A stretch of 64,000 nt of DNA, from NCBI RefSeq assembly GCF_010211745.1, contig NZ_PDWQ01000001.1:496001-560000 (forward strand), in the 5' to 3' direction. The notes beneath the pieces were generated by a model. It worked only from the letters and a program-made list of their open reading frames with translations. It ran no database searches and was not told where the DNA came from. The stretch's first letter is position 1, and each line of letters opens with the position of its first letter. The position numbers were made by a program, and so were the translations under genes. Shown here in pieces: positions 9,876 through 20,743 of this stretch. Source of the stretch: Pseudoxanthomonas kalamensis DSM 18571 (GTDB lineage Bacteria; Pseudomonadota; Gammaproteobacteria; Xanthomonadales; Xanthomonadaceae).

Positions 9876-10718
9876 ATGAACAAGAAAACGCAAACGAGCC
9901 GGGTCTGGCTGGCGCTGGTCGCGATCCCGCTGCTGGTCGCCGCGGGCTGTACCCGGCACGTCAGCCGCGACATTTCGGCGGACGGAAAAGCCGGCGAAGT
10001 GATCTTTCCGGAGATCAAGCCGGGCGGCTGGATGCAGGAGGGCACCTTCCCGACGCCGGACAGCCTGCGCCAGATCATCCCGGGGATGAGCAAGGACCAG
10101 CTGTATGCGTTGCTGGGCGCCCCGCATTTCCGCGAAGGGTATTACGGCGTGCGCGAATGGGACTACATCTTCAACTTCCCGATCGGCACCGACGGCGCGT
10201 ACAGGACATGCCAGTACAAGATCATCTTCGATGAAGACTTCCTGGCGCGTAGCTTCCATTGGAAGGACCCTGAATGCCGGCAGTGGGTGCAGGCCGGTGA
10301 GCGATCGACAGCGCCCCGGCAGGTGGTGAACCTGTCGGCAGATGCCCTGTTTTCGTTCAACGGCGCCAGCAAGGACGACATCACCAACGATGGTCGCGAC
10401 CAGATTGCGGAGCTGGGCGAGAAACTGGGCAAGGATGTCACCGTCCAGCACGTGCTGGTGACGGGTCACACCGACCGGATTGGCAGCGACGCGGCCAACC
10501 TGGCGTTGTCGCAACGGCGCGCCGAGACCGTGCGTTGGCTGCTGCTGGAAGCCGGCGTTCCGGCCGACAGGATCAGCGCGGTCGGCGCCGGCGAGACACA
10601 GCCGGTCAAGGAGTGCCCGACCATCACCGATCGCCAGGCGGAAATCGCGTGCCTGCAGCCCAATCGCCGGGTCGAAGTGGCGATCTGGGGAGAAGGAGAT
10701 TCGCCGGACAGCATGTAA
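9876..10718 (+). CDS. TpgA-like lipoprotein: BamE/SmpA-like domain plus OmpA peptidoglycan-binding domain
   Basis: A lipoprotein signal ends at LLVAAGC. It is followed by a BamE/SmpA-type domain (IIPGMSKDQLYALLGAPHF) and a C-terminal OmpA domain (TGHTDRIGSDAANLALSQRRAE) that should bind peptidoglycan. This architecture and the position directly after a trimeric autotransporter match TpgA of Acinetobacter, which anchors AtaA to peptidoglycan and aids its surface delivery. The chosen start is the ATG at 9876; an in-frame ATG at 9861 would overlap the adhesin stop by 7 nt. The gene ends just before a strong terminator. Role in supporting this adhesin is inferred from architecture and linkage. 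Confidence 0.88.
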   Translation: MNKKTQTSRVWLALVAIPLLVAAGCTRHVSRDISADGKAGEVIFPEIKPGGWMQEGTFPTPDSLRQIIPGMSKDQLYALLGAPHFREGYYGVREWDYIFNFPIGTDGAYRTCQYKIIFDEDFLARSFHWKDPECRQWVQAGERSTAPRQVVNLSADALFSFNGASKDDITNDGRDQIAELGEKLGKDVTVQHVLVTGHTDRIGSDAANLALSQRRAETVRWLLLEAGVPADRISAVGAGETQPVKECPTITDRQAEIACLQPNRRVEVAIWGEGDSPDSM

Positions 10719-10750
10719 GGCACGATCCGGAACACAACCCGGAGATGGAA

Positions 10751-10784
10751 AAAGCAAACCCCCGGCATGCCGGGGGTTTGCTTT
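10751..10784. terminator. Bidirectional terminator between tpgA-like gene and icd
   Basis: A perfect 34-nt palindrome, with arms AAAGCAAACCCCCGGCA and its complement, sits between two convergent genes. A-rich and T-rich flanks on both sides make it usable in both directions. Confidence 0.9.
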
Positions 10785-10803
10785 ACAAGGGCAACGACCG
10801 GCG

Positions 10804-13083
<2,280 letters not shown>

Positions 13084-13141
13084 TCAACTGTTCATTGTCG
13101 CGCGCCCGGTGCCGCAGGGCAAAGCCGACTTTTGTCCGGCG

Positions 13142-13172
13142 CAAAAAAAGAGGGCGCGGAAAATCCGCGCCC
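13142..13172 (-). terminator. Rho-independent terminator after the lipoprotein gene
   Basis: On the minus strand GGGCGCGGA and TCCGCGCCC form a 9-bp stem with a 3-nt loop, followed by TCTTTTTTT. It lies 30 bp after the stop codon of the 13202-13675 gene. Confidence 0.9.
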
Positions 13173-13201
13173 AATCCTGCTTGCCCTGGAGGGGTCCGGG
13201 C

Positions 13202-13675
13202 TTACTTGACTTCGATAGTCGCAGTACCGGCAGAAGCGCCGTCAAGCATGGCTTCAAACGTATAGGTCCCGGTCGGGAAGCCATCCGGCTTGGAGATGCT
13301 GAAAGTCGATACGCCGGGGCCAGTCGTGTTCAGGGTCTTGGTTTCCTCGCTGACGGTCTGGCCATCCTGGTAGGTCCACTTGGAGGCCAAGGTCGCACCA
13401 TTGGCGGTACCATCAGTGGCGACGCTGGCGTAGAGGGTGTCGCCGGGAGCAGCGGTCATGGCAGAAGCGGCGACGTTGCCACTTGCGTCAACACTGTTGC
13501 CGATGGTCACGCCAGTCACCGAAATCGGGGCGGGGGTCATCATCGGGGCCGCCGGAGCGGGTTCTGTCGGAGCGGGGGCCATGGCGACCGGCTCTTCCTT
13601 CTTCTTGCAGCCGACCAGCGCGATGCTGCCAGCCAGAGCGACGATCAAGGCATAGGAGATGCGATTGTGCTTCAT
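13202..13675 (-). CDS. Small putative lipoprotein, 157 aa
   Basis: The N-terminus has a lipoprotein signal with lipobox ALVGC at about residue 23 followed by KKKEE. A Pro/Ala-rich linker (about residues 30-50) leads to a C-terminal beta-rich domain containing WTYQDGQTV and GFPTGTYTFEAMLDG, which resembles small periplasmic Ig-like modules. No named family was recognised. An AAGGA Shine-Dalgarno site precedes the ATG at 13675. It follows the LysM gene by 32 bp on the same strand and ends at a strong terminator, so the two form a short operon. Confidence 0.8.
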   Translation of the reverse strand: MKHNRISYALIVALAGSIALVGCKKKEEPVAMAPAPTEPAPAAPMMTPAPISVTGVTIGNSVDASGNVAASAMTAAPGDTLYASVATDGTANGATLASKWTYQDGQTVSEETKTLNTTGPGVSTFSISKPDGFPTGTYTFEAMLDGASAGTATIEVK

Positions 13676-13707
13676 GTATTCGGTCCTTGGATGTTCAGTA
13701 GAAAAGA

Positions 13708-14028
13708 TCAGGCTTCTTCGGGCAGCGTCGGCAACTTGAGTACCTGACCGGGGAAGATGCGGTCAGGGTCGTCCAGCACGTCACGATTGGCTTCGAAGAT
13801 GTCACGCCAGGCGCTGCTCCGGCCGTAATGCTCCTTGGCGATCTTGGAAAGCGAGTCGCCTCTCTCGACGGTATAGGTCGTTTCGGTCGGCGGCGTCACG
13901 TCCTCGATTTCTCCAGAGACCGTGAAGCCCTCTTTGACGTTGGAGAAGTCAGGTGCTTCCTGAGCCTGTCCGGAGGTAGTGAAGCCTTCCGAGACATTTG
14001 AAAAATCGGCTTTCTTTTCGGTACTCAT
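13708..14028 (-). CDS. LysM-domain protein, 106 aa
   Basis: A C-terminal LysM domain (YTVERGDSLSKIAKEHYG ... NPDRIFPGQVL-like block, here DDPDRIFPGQVLKLP) should bind peptidoglycan-type glycans. The N-terminal half has no signal peptide but carries two copies of a 13-residue motif, DFSNVSEGFTTSG and DFSNVKEGFTVSG, whose role is unknown. The shape recalls YgaU/Kbp-type proteins without a BON domain. The start is supported by CAGGAG upstream. It is the first gene of a two-gene unit with the lipoprotein downstream. Confidence 0.85.
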   Translation of the reverse strand: MSTEKKADFSNVSEGFTTSGQAQEAPDFSNVKEGFTVSGEIEDVTPPTETTYTVERGDSLSKIAKEHYGRSSAWRDIFEANRDVLDDPDRIFPGQVLKLPTLPEEA

Positions 14029-14141
14029 GCAGGGCTCCTGCCGGGTAGGGGTGATGATGAGTGATAAATCTACACGGGCGTTGTTAAGAAATCATCGCCC
14101 TGGCGTGAAGCCGGAGTTGGGTGATCCCGGCCGGTCAGCTT

Positions 14142-14951
14142 CTATTGTCGCAGGTCGCGGATCGCGGCCGGCAGGGCCACGCCTAATGTGACACGGCAGG
14201 GGTTGATGTCCAGGCCGCCGCGGCGGGTGTAGCGGGCCTCCACGGCCAGCTGCTGTGGCTGGCAGCGTGCCATCAGGTCGATGAAGATCCGTTCCACGCA
14301 TTGTTCGTGGAAACCACTGTGGTGGCGGAAACTGACTATGTAACGCAGCAAGCCGGCGCGTTCGATGCGCGGCCCCCGGTAATGCAGTGTCAGGGTCGCC
14401 CAGTCCGGCTGGCCGGTGACCGGGCAGTTCGATTTCAGCAAGCGCGAATACAGAATCTCTTCGGCCATGTCCGTGCCTGTGGCGAGCAGGCCGGCATTCG
14501 GCGGTCCGTAATGGTCGATCACGATATCCAGATCGTCGATGCACTCGCCCTGCTCTGCCTGCATTGGCGGCAGGCCGAAGTCCATGCCCACATCAGCGCC
14601 CGCACAGGCCGACAGGTCGGTCACGATGCGTGTCCGCAGGGCCTCGCGGTCGGCGAAGCGCTCGTCGTTGAGCGAATTCAGGTACAGCTTCAGCGACTTG
14701 GATTCGATCAGCCGGTCCGAGGCGCACGGTACGTACAGGGTGGCGGTGTCGACCTGCGGCTTGCCGCGCGCATCCAGCCACGACAGCTCGTAGGCCTGCC
14801 AGCGGTCGTGGCCGGCGAACGGCAGCGCTTCGGGAGCAATGCCGATATCCCGTCGTGCGGGAGCACGCGGCACTGGAAACAGCAACGCTGGATCGTACCG
14901 GCCGGGATAGGCGGTTTCGCGGCCGAGCAGGGAATCTTCGGGACGGGACAT
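14142..14951 (-). CDS. queF: NADPH-dependent 7-cyano-7-deazaguanine reductase QueF (long form)
   Basis: Reduces preQ0 to preQ1 in queuosine biosynthesis. The 269-residue length and duplicated T-fold are typical of the long proteobacterial form. The substrate and NADPH motif [11 protein letters not shown] and the catalytic cysteine in [14 protein letters not shown] are present, as is the C-terminal [13 protein letters not shown] block. The gene stands alone, divergent from the chagasin-like gene with 57 bp between start codons. Confidence 0.95.
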   Translation of the reverse strand: MSRPEDSLLGRETAYPGRYDPALLFPVPRAPARRDIGIAPEALPFAGHDRWQAYELSWLDARGKPQVDTATLYVPCASDRLIESKSLKLYLNSLNDERFADREALRTRIVTDLSACAGADVGMDFGLPPMQAEQGECIDDLDIVIDHYGPPNAGLLATGTDMAEEILYSRLLKSNCPVTGQPDWATLTLHYRGPRIERAGLLRYIVSFRHHSGFHEQCVERIFIDLMARCQPQQLAVEARYTRRGGLDINPCRVTLGVALPAAIRDLRQ

Positions 14952-15008
14952 GCGGGCATTCTATGTCCGCTGCGGTATAACAGGATCACTCGATACCGGA
15001 GATGCCGC

Positions 15009-15407
15009 ATGACCGTGTTCCGAACGAGCCTGCTTACCGTTGCCTTGCTGGCTGCCTGTGCCTCGCCGCGGGGAAGGCCGGTGCAGGCCGGGCAGGACGC
15101 GCCGACCGAATTGCGGCCGGGGCAGGAAATGGAGATCGCGCTGCAAGGCAACGCCAGCACCGGTTACCAGTGGGAGCTGGTGGCCGACGGCGCGCCGCAG
15201 TTGTCGGTGCTGCCGTCGCCGGCGACGAAGGAAAGCCCGGAGGCGAAAACCGGCAGGGTCGGCACGTCCAGCACCTATTACTGGCACTTCCGCGCCGAGC
15301 GTCCGGGTGAAACGACGGTACGCCTGGTCTACCGACGCGCCTGGGAAGGCGACCAGCCGCCGGCCGACGAGGCGAGTTACGCGGTGATCGTCCGGGCCGA
15401 CGAATGA
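15009..15407 (+). CDS. Chagasin-like (I42 family) cysteine protease inhibitor, putative lipoprotein
   Basis: The short protein (132 aa) has a lipoprotein-type signal ending LLAAC, then an immunoglobulin-like inhibitor domain. The two family loops are visible: GNASTGYQW, corresponding to the NPTTGY loop, and RRAWEG, corresponding to the RPW loop. Chagasin-type inhibitors block papain-like cysteine proteases. Bacterial members are exported and probably guard the envelope or act on outside proteases. The ATG at 15009 is used because the signal peptide starts there; longer in-frame extensions run into queF. It converges with the amidohydrolase gene. Confidence 0.85.
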   Translation: MTVFRTSLLTVALLAACASPRGRPVQAGQDAPTELRPGQEMEIALQGNASTGYQWELVADGAPQLSVLPSPATKESPEAKTGRVGTSSTYYWHFRAERPGETTVRLVYRRAWEGDQPPADEASYAVIVRADE

Positions 15408-15425
15408 CGCGCCGGCCGCGGGAAC

Positions 15426-16730
15426 TCAGCCCGACACGTCGCCGTTGAGGTAATCCAGCGAGACCTGCAGCAGCGCGCGCAGGCCGACATCCAGCGCCGA
15501 TTCGTCGAGGAAGAATTCCGGCGAGTGATTGCTGGGCGCGGTCTTCGGGTCCTGCCCCTTCGGTGTGGCGCCGACGAAGAAGAACATGCCCGGCACCTGC
15601 TGGGCATACAGCGAGAAATCTTCCGCGCCCATGGTCAGGCCGGGATCGACCACGTTGCCCGCGCCGGCAGCCTTTTCCAGACTGGGCCGCATGCGTGCGG
15701 TCAGGGCCGGGTCGTTGATGGTCGCCGGGTTGCCCTTTTGGTCGGGCACCTGGGCCACGGCGGTCGCGCCGTGCGCGTCGGCGACCTTTTCGGCGACGTT
15801 CTTCAGTTCGGCGAACACCGACTGGCGCATGCCTTCGTCGAAGGTACGGATGGTGCCGACCAGTTCGACTTCATCGGGAATGATGTTGTAGCGGATGCCG
15901 CCCTTGATGGCGCCGAAGCTGACTACCACCGGCTGCCGGGAGATGTTCTGCCGGCGGCTGACGATGGTCTGCGCGGTGCCGACGACGTCGGCGGCGGCGA
16001 CGATCGGGTCGATGCCGCCCCATGGCGCCGAGCCATGCGTCTGCCGGCCCTTGACGACGATGTTGAAACGGTCCGAGGCCGCCATCAGCGGTCCGCCGCG
16101 GACGCCGATCTGGCCGGCGTTGAGGGTGGAGAATACGTGCAGTCCGAACACCGCCTCGGGCTTGAAGTCGGTGAACAGTCCCTGCGCCAGCATTTCCTCG
16201 GCACCGCCCTGCTCGCCATCCGGCGGGCCTTCCTCGGCCGGCTGGAAGATGAAGAGCACTTCGCCGGGCAGCTCGTCCTTCATTCCGGCCAACGCTTCGG
16301 CCACGCCCATCAGGATCGAGGTGTGGGCGTCGTGGCCGCAGGCGTGCATCACCCCGACCGTTTCGCCGCGAAAGGTGGCGGTGGCGGTGGAGGCGAACGG
16401 CAGGCTGGTGCGCTCGGTCACCGGCAGCGCGTCCATGTCCGCGCGCAGGGCAATGCGCGGGCCGGGCTTGCCGCCTTTCAGCACCGCGGCCACGCCGGTG
16501 GTGGCGATGCCGGTCTTCACATCCAGGCCCAATGCGCGCAGATGCTCGGCGACCAAGGCCGAGGTCCGGGTTTCGCGGTTGCCCAGCTCCGGGTGCTGGT
16601 GCAGGTCGCGGCGCCACTCCACGACCTTGGCTTCCAGTGCAGGATCGGTCTTCACCGGTTCGACCGCGCCGGCCATCGGCGCGATGGCGCACAACAGCAA
16701 CAGGGACAGCAACGAGGGGCTCAGGCGCAT
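15426..16730 (-). CDS. Exported M20-family amidohydrolase/aminoacylase
   Basis: Metal-dependent hydrolase of the M20D (hippurate hydrolase/IAA-amino acid hydrolase) group, 434 aa. A signal peptide (MRLSPSLLSLLLLCAIAPMAGA) predicts periplasmic location. Metal-ligand motifs include VMHACGHDAHTS, QPAEEGPPDGEQGGAEEM and, near the C-terminus, MGAEDFS and the NHSPEF block. It opens with the DLHQHPELGNRE motif. The start at 16730 was chosen because it begins the signal peptide. The substrate is probably an N-acyl or peptidyl amino acid, but the exact one cannot be told. Confidence 0.9.
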   Translation of the reverse strand: MRLSPSLLSLLLLCAIAPMAGAVEPVKTDPALEAKVVEWRRDLHQHPELGNRETRTSALVAEHLRALGLDVKTGIATTGVAAVLKGGKPGPRIALRADMDALPVTERTSLPFASTATATFRGETVGVMHACGHDAHTSILMGVAEALAGMKDELPGEVLFIFQPAEEGPPDGEQGGAEEMLAQGLFTDFKPEAVFGLHVFSTLNAGQIGVRGGPLMAASDRFNIVVKGRQTHGSAPWGGIDPIVAAADVVGTAQTIVSRRQNISRQPVVVSFGAIKGGIRYNIIPDEVELVGTIRTFDEGMRQSVFAELKNVAEKVADAHGATAVAQVPDQKGNPATINDPALTARMRPSLEKAAGAGNVVDPGLTMGAEDFSLYAQQVPGMFFFVGATPKGQDPKTAPSNHSPEFFLDESALDVGLRALLQVSLDYLNGDVSG

Positions 16731-16773
16731 CGCGGGCACTCCGACAGGTTTGCCCGCGATGCTACCCCATCGC

Positions 16774-17772
16774 TCAGCGGTTGACCGAACCCATCGATGC
16801 GGCCGGATAACGCGCGCCAACGGCGGCATCGGGCGGGAACACGGCGTCGATGCCGGCCAGTTCCGCCGCATCCAGCGTCAGCTCCAGTGCGCCGAGGTTT
16901 TCTTCCAGCCGGGCGACATGCCGGGTGCCGGGGATCGGCACCAGATCCTCGCCCCGGGCCAGCACCCAGGCCAGGGTCAGCTGGCCGGCGCTGACGCCCT
17001 TGTCGGCGGCCAGCGCGCGGATGCGTTCGACCAGGGCCAGGTTCTTCGCGAAGTTGTCGCCCTGGAAGCGCGGCGAATGGCGGCGGTAGTCGTCGGCGTC
17101 GAAGTCGTCCGGCGAGCGGATCGCGCCGGTCAGGAAACCGCGACCCAGGGGCGAGTACGGCACGAAGCCGATGCCCAGCTCGCGCACGGTGTCCAGCACG
17201 CCATTGCTTTCGACATCGCGCGTCCACAGCGAGTACTCGGTCTGCAACGCGGTGATCGGGTGCACCGCATGGGCGCGGCGAATGGTGTCCGGCGCCGCTT
17301 CGGACAGGCCCAGATGGCGCACCTTGCCCTGCTCGACCAACCGCGCCATCGCGCCGACGGTGTCCTCGATCGGCACCTGCGGGTCGACCCGGTGCTGGTA
17401 GTACAGGTCGATGTGGTCCACGCCCAGCCGCTTCAGGCTGCCCTCGCACGCGGCCTGCACGTACTCGGGCCGGCCATCGACGCCACGCGCCTGCGGGTCG
17501 GACGGGTCCAGGCGGATGCCGAACTTGGTGGCCAGAAACACCTGTTCGCGGCGATCGCCGATCGCCTTGCCGACCAGCACCTCGTTGGTGTGCGGGCCGT
17601 ACATGTCGGAGGTGTCGAACAGGGTCACGCCAAGCTCGATCGCGCGATGGATGACGCGAATCGATTCGGCGTCGTCGCGCCCGTCCGGGCCGTAGAACGC
17701 GCTCATGCCCATGCAGCCCAGACCGAGGGCGGAGACGGTCGGGCCGTTGCGGCCCAGGATACGGGTTTTCAT
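16774..17772 (-). CDS. Aldo/keto reductase (AKR, YajO/AKR13-like)
   Basis: NADPH-dependent TIM-barrel oxidoreductase, 332 aa. The catalytic tetrad is visible as Asp and Tyr in [12 protein letters not shown], Lys in VFLATKFGI and His in LYYQHRVD. The cofactor-binding end has [17 protein letters not shown]. It starts 101 bp from a divergent LysR gene, which is the usual place for its own regulator. The substrate is unknown. Confidence 0.92.
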   Translation of the reverse strand: MKTRILGRNGPTVSALGLGCMGMSAFYGPDGRDDAESIRVIHRAIELGVTLFDTSDMYGPHTNEVLVGKAIGDRREQVFLATKFGIRLDPSDPQARGVDGRPEYVQAACEGSLKRLGVDHIDLYYQHRVDPQVPIEDTVGAMARLVEQGKVRHLGLSEAAPDTIRRAHAVHPITALQTEYSLWTRDVESNGVLDTVRELGIGFVPYSPLGRGFLTGAIRSPDDFDADDYRRHSPRFQGDNFAKNLALVERIRALAADKGVSAGQLTLAWVLARGEDLVPIPGTRHVARLEENLGALELTLDAAELAGIDAVFPPDAAVGARYPAASMGSVNR

Positions 17773-17819
17773 GGGGGAGTCCTTGATGTGGCGGGAGAGG
17801 CGCGCAGCTTAGGCGCTGT

Positions 17820-17837
17820 CAATTGATGAATAAATTG
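17820..17837. promoter_or_regulatory. Candidate LysR-type operator between the AKR and LysR genes
   Basis: CAATT and AATTG arms enclose 8 nt in a short A+T-rich island within the 101-bp divergent gap. It lies 47 bp from the AKR start and 36 bp from the LysR start, as expected for a site bound by a LysR autoregulator. Confidence 0.4.
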
Positions 17838-17873
17838 TCATTATGAGAATCCAGTATGTAGTTGGACTTCACA

Positions 17874-18767
17874 ATGAGCCTGCCTTCCCTGCCGGCGGTG
17901 CTGGCGTTCGCACGCGTCGCCCAGCATGCCAGTTTCAGCCGGGCGGCGGCCGAACTGGAGGTTTCGCCGTCGTCGTTGTCGCAGACCATCCGCCAGCTGG
18001 AACGGCGGCTGGGCGTGCGCCTGTTCAACCGCACCACGCGCCGGGTCGGGCTGACCGAATACGGCGTCCGCTTTCTCGAGCAGGTGCGCCCGGGCCTGGC
18101 CCAGATCGATTCGGCCTTGCGCGACCTGGAGAACGTGCGCGACGTGCCGACCGGCCATCTGCGCATCAACCTGACGCATCTGGTGGCCGAGCAGCTGGTG
18201 CTGCCGCGATTGCCTGAATTCCGCCGCCGCTATCCGCAGGTGCAGGTGGAGCTGTTCGAGGAAGCCGCGCTGGCCGACCTGGTGGCCGGCGGTTTCGATG
18301 CCGGCATCCGCCTCGGCGAAAGCCTGGCCCGCGGCATGGTCGCGCTGCCGGTCGGACCGATGCAGCGGCAGGTCGTGGTCGCCGCGCCGGACTATTTCGC
18401 GCGGCGCGGCGTGCCGGCGACACCGGCCGAGCTGACCGAGCACGACTGCATCCGCTACCGGCGCAGCAACGGACGGCTGATGCCGTACGAATTCAACCAG
18501 GACGGGCGCGATTTCGAGGTCGAAATCGACGGTTCGCTGATCGTCAACAACTCCGACACCGGGCGATTGATGGCATTGGCGGGACTGGGCGTGGCCCAGT
18601 TGTTCGAAACACAAGCGGCGGCCGACCTTGCGGAAGGAAGGTTGCGGCGCGTACTCGATGCCTGGCAGCCGCCGTTTCCGGGCTGGCACATCTACTATCC
18701 GGCGCGCGAACAGCTGCCGCCGAAGTTGCGGGTGTTCATCGATTTCCTGCGCGAAACAGCAGGCTGA
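17874..18767 (+). CDS. LysR-family transcriptional regulator
   Basis: A 297-residue LysR protein with an N-terminal winged helix-turn-helix (AQHASFSRAAAELEVSPSSLSQTIRQLE) and a periplasmic-binding-protein-like effector domain. The ATG at 17874 is preferred over an in-frame TTG at 17862. The arrangement, divergent from the aldo/keto reductase with an inverted repeat in between, suggests it controls that gene. The effector is unknown. The family resembles regulators that act on neighbouring oxidoreductases. Confidence 0.9.
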   Translation: MSLPSLPAVLAFARVAQHASFSRAAAELEVSPSSLSQTIRQLERRLGVRLFNRTTRRVGLTEYGVRFLEQVRPGLAQIDSALRDLENVRDVPTGHLRINLTHLVAEQLVLPRLPEFRRRYPQVQVELFEEAALADLVAGGFDAGIRLGESLARGMVALPVGPMQRQVVVAAPDYFARRGVPATPAELTEHDCIRYRRSNGRLMPYEFNQDGRDFEVEIDGSLIVNNSDTGRLMALAGLGVAQLFETQAAADLAEGRLRRVLDAWQPPFPGWHIYYPAREQLPPKLRVFIDFLRETAG

Positions 18768-18778
18768 CGGAGTTCGGC

Positions 18779-18970
18779 ATGTCGTCCGCAAGACCACCCG
18801 ATCCCGATCCCATGCCGCAGCCGCCGGAAGCGCCGCTGGCGAGCGACTGCTGCGAAAGCGGTTGCCCGATCTGCATTTTCGACCTGCATGCCGAGGCGAT
18901 GCAGGAGTACCGCAAGCGGCTGGCCGAATGGCGAGAACGGCACCCGGACGCGGACGAGGGCGCGAAGTAG
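18779..18970 (+). CDS. Oxidoreductase-like domain protein (PF09791 type), 63 aa
   Basis: A small soluble protein whose core DCCESGCPICIFDLHAEAM is the cysteine-rich signature of the oxidoreductase-like N-terminal family, also seen fused in larger proteins. A Pro-rich N-terminus precedes it and an amphipathic EYRKRLAEWRERH helix follows. Four closely spaced cysteines suggest a metal or disulfide site. It starts 11 bp after the LysR stop with a GGAG-type site (cggag) and may be cotranscribed. Function is not established for the family. Confidence 0.8.
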   Translation: MSSARPPDPDPMPQPPEAPLASDCCESGCPICIFDLHAEAMQEYRKRLAEWRERHPDADEGAK

Positions 18971-18995
18971 CGCCGCCACTGCAGGCATCCCGCAG

Positions 18996-19847
18996 TCAGC
19001 GGAACACCACCGTGCGGTGCCCGTTCAGCAGGATCCGGTGTTCGACGTGCAGGCGCACCGCGCGCGCCAGTACCCGCGACTCGATGTCGCTTCCGATCCG
19101 GATCAGCGCATTGGGCGTCATCGAATGATCGACGTGGCCGACGTCCTGTTCGATGATCGGGCCTTCGTCGAGATCGCGGGTCACGTAATGCGCGGTGGCG
19201 CCGATGATCTTGACCCCGCGCGCGTGGGCCTGGTGATAGGGCTTGGCGCCCTTGAAGCTGGGCAGGAAGCTGTGATGGATGTTGATCGCGCATCCGGCCA
19301 GCGCATCGCACAGCTGCGGCGACAAAATCTGCATGTAGCGCGCCAGCACCACCAGATCGACCCGCTCGCGTTCGGCCAGTTCCAGGATCTGTTGCTCCTG
19401 CTCGGCGCGGCGGTCGGTGTCCACCGGGAAATGATGGAACGGCACCCCGTAGGACGCGGCGAGTGCCGAATAGTCGTCGTGGTTGGAGGCGACGGCGGCG
19501 ATGTCTGCGCGCAGTTGCCGGCTATGAATGCGGAACAGCAGGTCGTTGAGGCAATGCCCCTGCTTGCTGACCAGCACCAGCAGGCGCGCGCGTCGCTGCG
19601 CATCGTGCAGCTGCCACTCCATCGCGAACGCTTCGGCCAGCGCGGAGAAGGCCGTGCAGAACGCCTCCAGCGCCGCCTCGTCCGGCGCGTCGAAATGCAC
19701 ACGCAGAAAGAACCGCCCCGCTTCGCGGTCGCCGTACTGCTGTGCGTCCAGGATGTTGCAACCGGCTTCGAACAGCAGGGCGCTGACGCGGAAGACGATG
19801 CCGGTGCGGTCCGGGCAGGACAGGGTCAGGACGTGATCGTGGCGCAT
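18996..19847 (-). CDS. purU: Formyltetrahydrofolate deformylase PurU
   Basis: Hydrolyses 10-formyltetrahydrofolate to formate and tetrahydrofolate, balancing one-carbon pools. An N-terminal ACT-like domain (DHVLTLSCPDRTGIVFRVSAL) precedes a formyl-transferase-type catalytic domain with NIHHSFLPSFKGAKPYHQA and GATAHYVTRDLDEGPIIEQD. Length is 283 aa, as usual. The ATG at 19847 gives the family N-terminus; an upstream ATG at 19883 would add 12 unconserved residues. It lies alone on the minus strand. Confidence 0.95.
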   Translation of the reverse strand: MRHDHVLTLSCPDRTGIVFRVSALLFEAGCNILDAQQYGDREAGRFFLRVHFDAPDEAALEAFCTAFSALAEAFAMEWQLHDAQRRARLLVLVSKQGHCLNDLLFRIHSRQLRADIAAVASNHDDYSALAASYGVPFHHFPVDTDRRAEQEQQILELAERERVDLVVLARYMQILSPQLCDALAGCAINIHHSFLPSFKGAKPYHQAHARGVKIIGATAHYVTRDLDEGPIIEQDVGHVDHSMTPNALIRIGSDIESRVLARAVRLHVEHRILLNGHRTVVFR

Positions 19848-19935
19848 GTCGGCATTGGGGCAGGCGGCTACAGAGAGTAGCAAGCCAAGGAGGCGGTCGC
19901 GGCGAAAGTCACGGCTGCAACCTTCGTGTCGGAGG

Positions 19936-20688
19936 CTACTCGATCCGCATCATGCTGCGGCGGGGGCTACCCATGCGCAGCGGGTGTTCGCCCAGTGGTG
20001 CGCCAAGGTCGGCGAGCAGGGCGCGTTGTTCCGGCAGCGGCGTGCGCATTATCGACACCTCGAATGTGGCCAATCGCGAGAAAGCCGGCAGTGCGAACAC
20101 ACGCTCGACGAAGGCGGCGGCACGCGGCCAGCGCTGCGCGTCGATCTGGTAGCGCACGTAAGTGGCGTTGCGGAAAAAGCTGCCGATACTGATGTCGGCA
20201 ATGCTCGGCGCGCCGAACAGGAAGCCCTCGGCCGGCAGCAGCGATTCCAGATAGTCCAGCGCGCGCGGCAGGTGCTCCTCGCGCGCGCGGCGCACGACCG
20301 CTTCGTCAGTCGGTTCGCCGAACAGGAAGCGCTTGACGCCCTGCTGGAAGAACATGCCCCAGATCACCACGTCGCCCAAGTAGGCGTCGGCGTATTCCTC
20401 CAGCCAGCGCGCCTGCGCGCGGTCGCCGATGTCGGCCGGATACAGCGGAACCTCAGGATGGCGCTCCTCGAGGTACTGGCAGATCACGCTGGAGTCGTTG
20501 ACCACGCGTTCGCCGTCGATCAGCACCGGGATCCGTCGCAGCGGACTGAGCCGGGTGAATTCCTCGTCGCCGACGAACGGGGCAATCGGGTCGATCGTGT
20601 AGCCCAGCCCCTTGGTCTCCAGCACCACCAGCACCTTGCGCACGTAGGGCGAGAGGTAATTGCCGATGACGTGATAGCGCGCAGACAT
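19936..20688 (-). CDS. Glutathione S-transferase family protein
   Basis: A 250-residue GST-fold protein. The N-terminal thioredoxin-like domain has GNYLSPYVRKVLVVLETKG and the glutathione-binding RRIPVLIDGERVVNDSSVI block with conserved cis-Pro and Asp-Ser-Ser. A helical C-terminal domain follows, with SIADISIGSFFRN containing the structural N-cap motif. The ATG at 20688 was chosen to begin at the beta-strand; an upstream ATG at 20718 adds ten residues. Substrate unknown. It follows nrdB by 55 bp on the same strand and may be at the tail of that operon. Confidence 0.9.
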   Translation of the reverse strand: MSARYHVIGNYLSPYVRKVLVVLETKGLGYTIDPIAPFVGDEEFTRLSPLRRIPVLIDGERVVNDSSVICQYLEERHPEVPLYPADIGDRAQARWLEEYADAYLGDVVIWGMFFQQGVKRFLFGEPTDEAVVRRAREEHLPRALDYLESLLPAEGFLFGAPSIADISIGSFFRNATYVRYQIDAQRWPRAAAFVERVFALPAFSRLATFEVSIMRTPLPEQRALLADLGAPLGEHPLRMGSPRRSMMRIE

Positions 20689-20743
20689 GGCGAGACCCTT
20701 CGGTGGCGGGAGCGCCATGATGCCAGAGCATGCCGGCGCGGGA

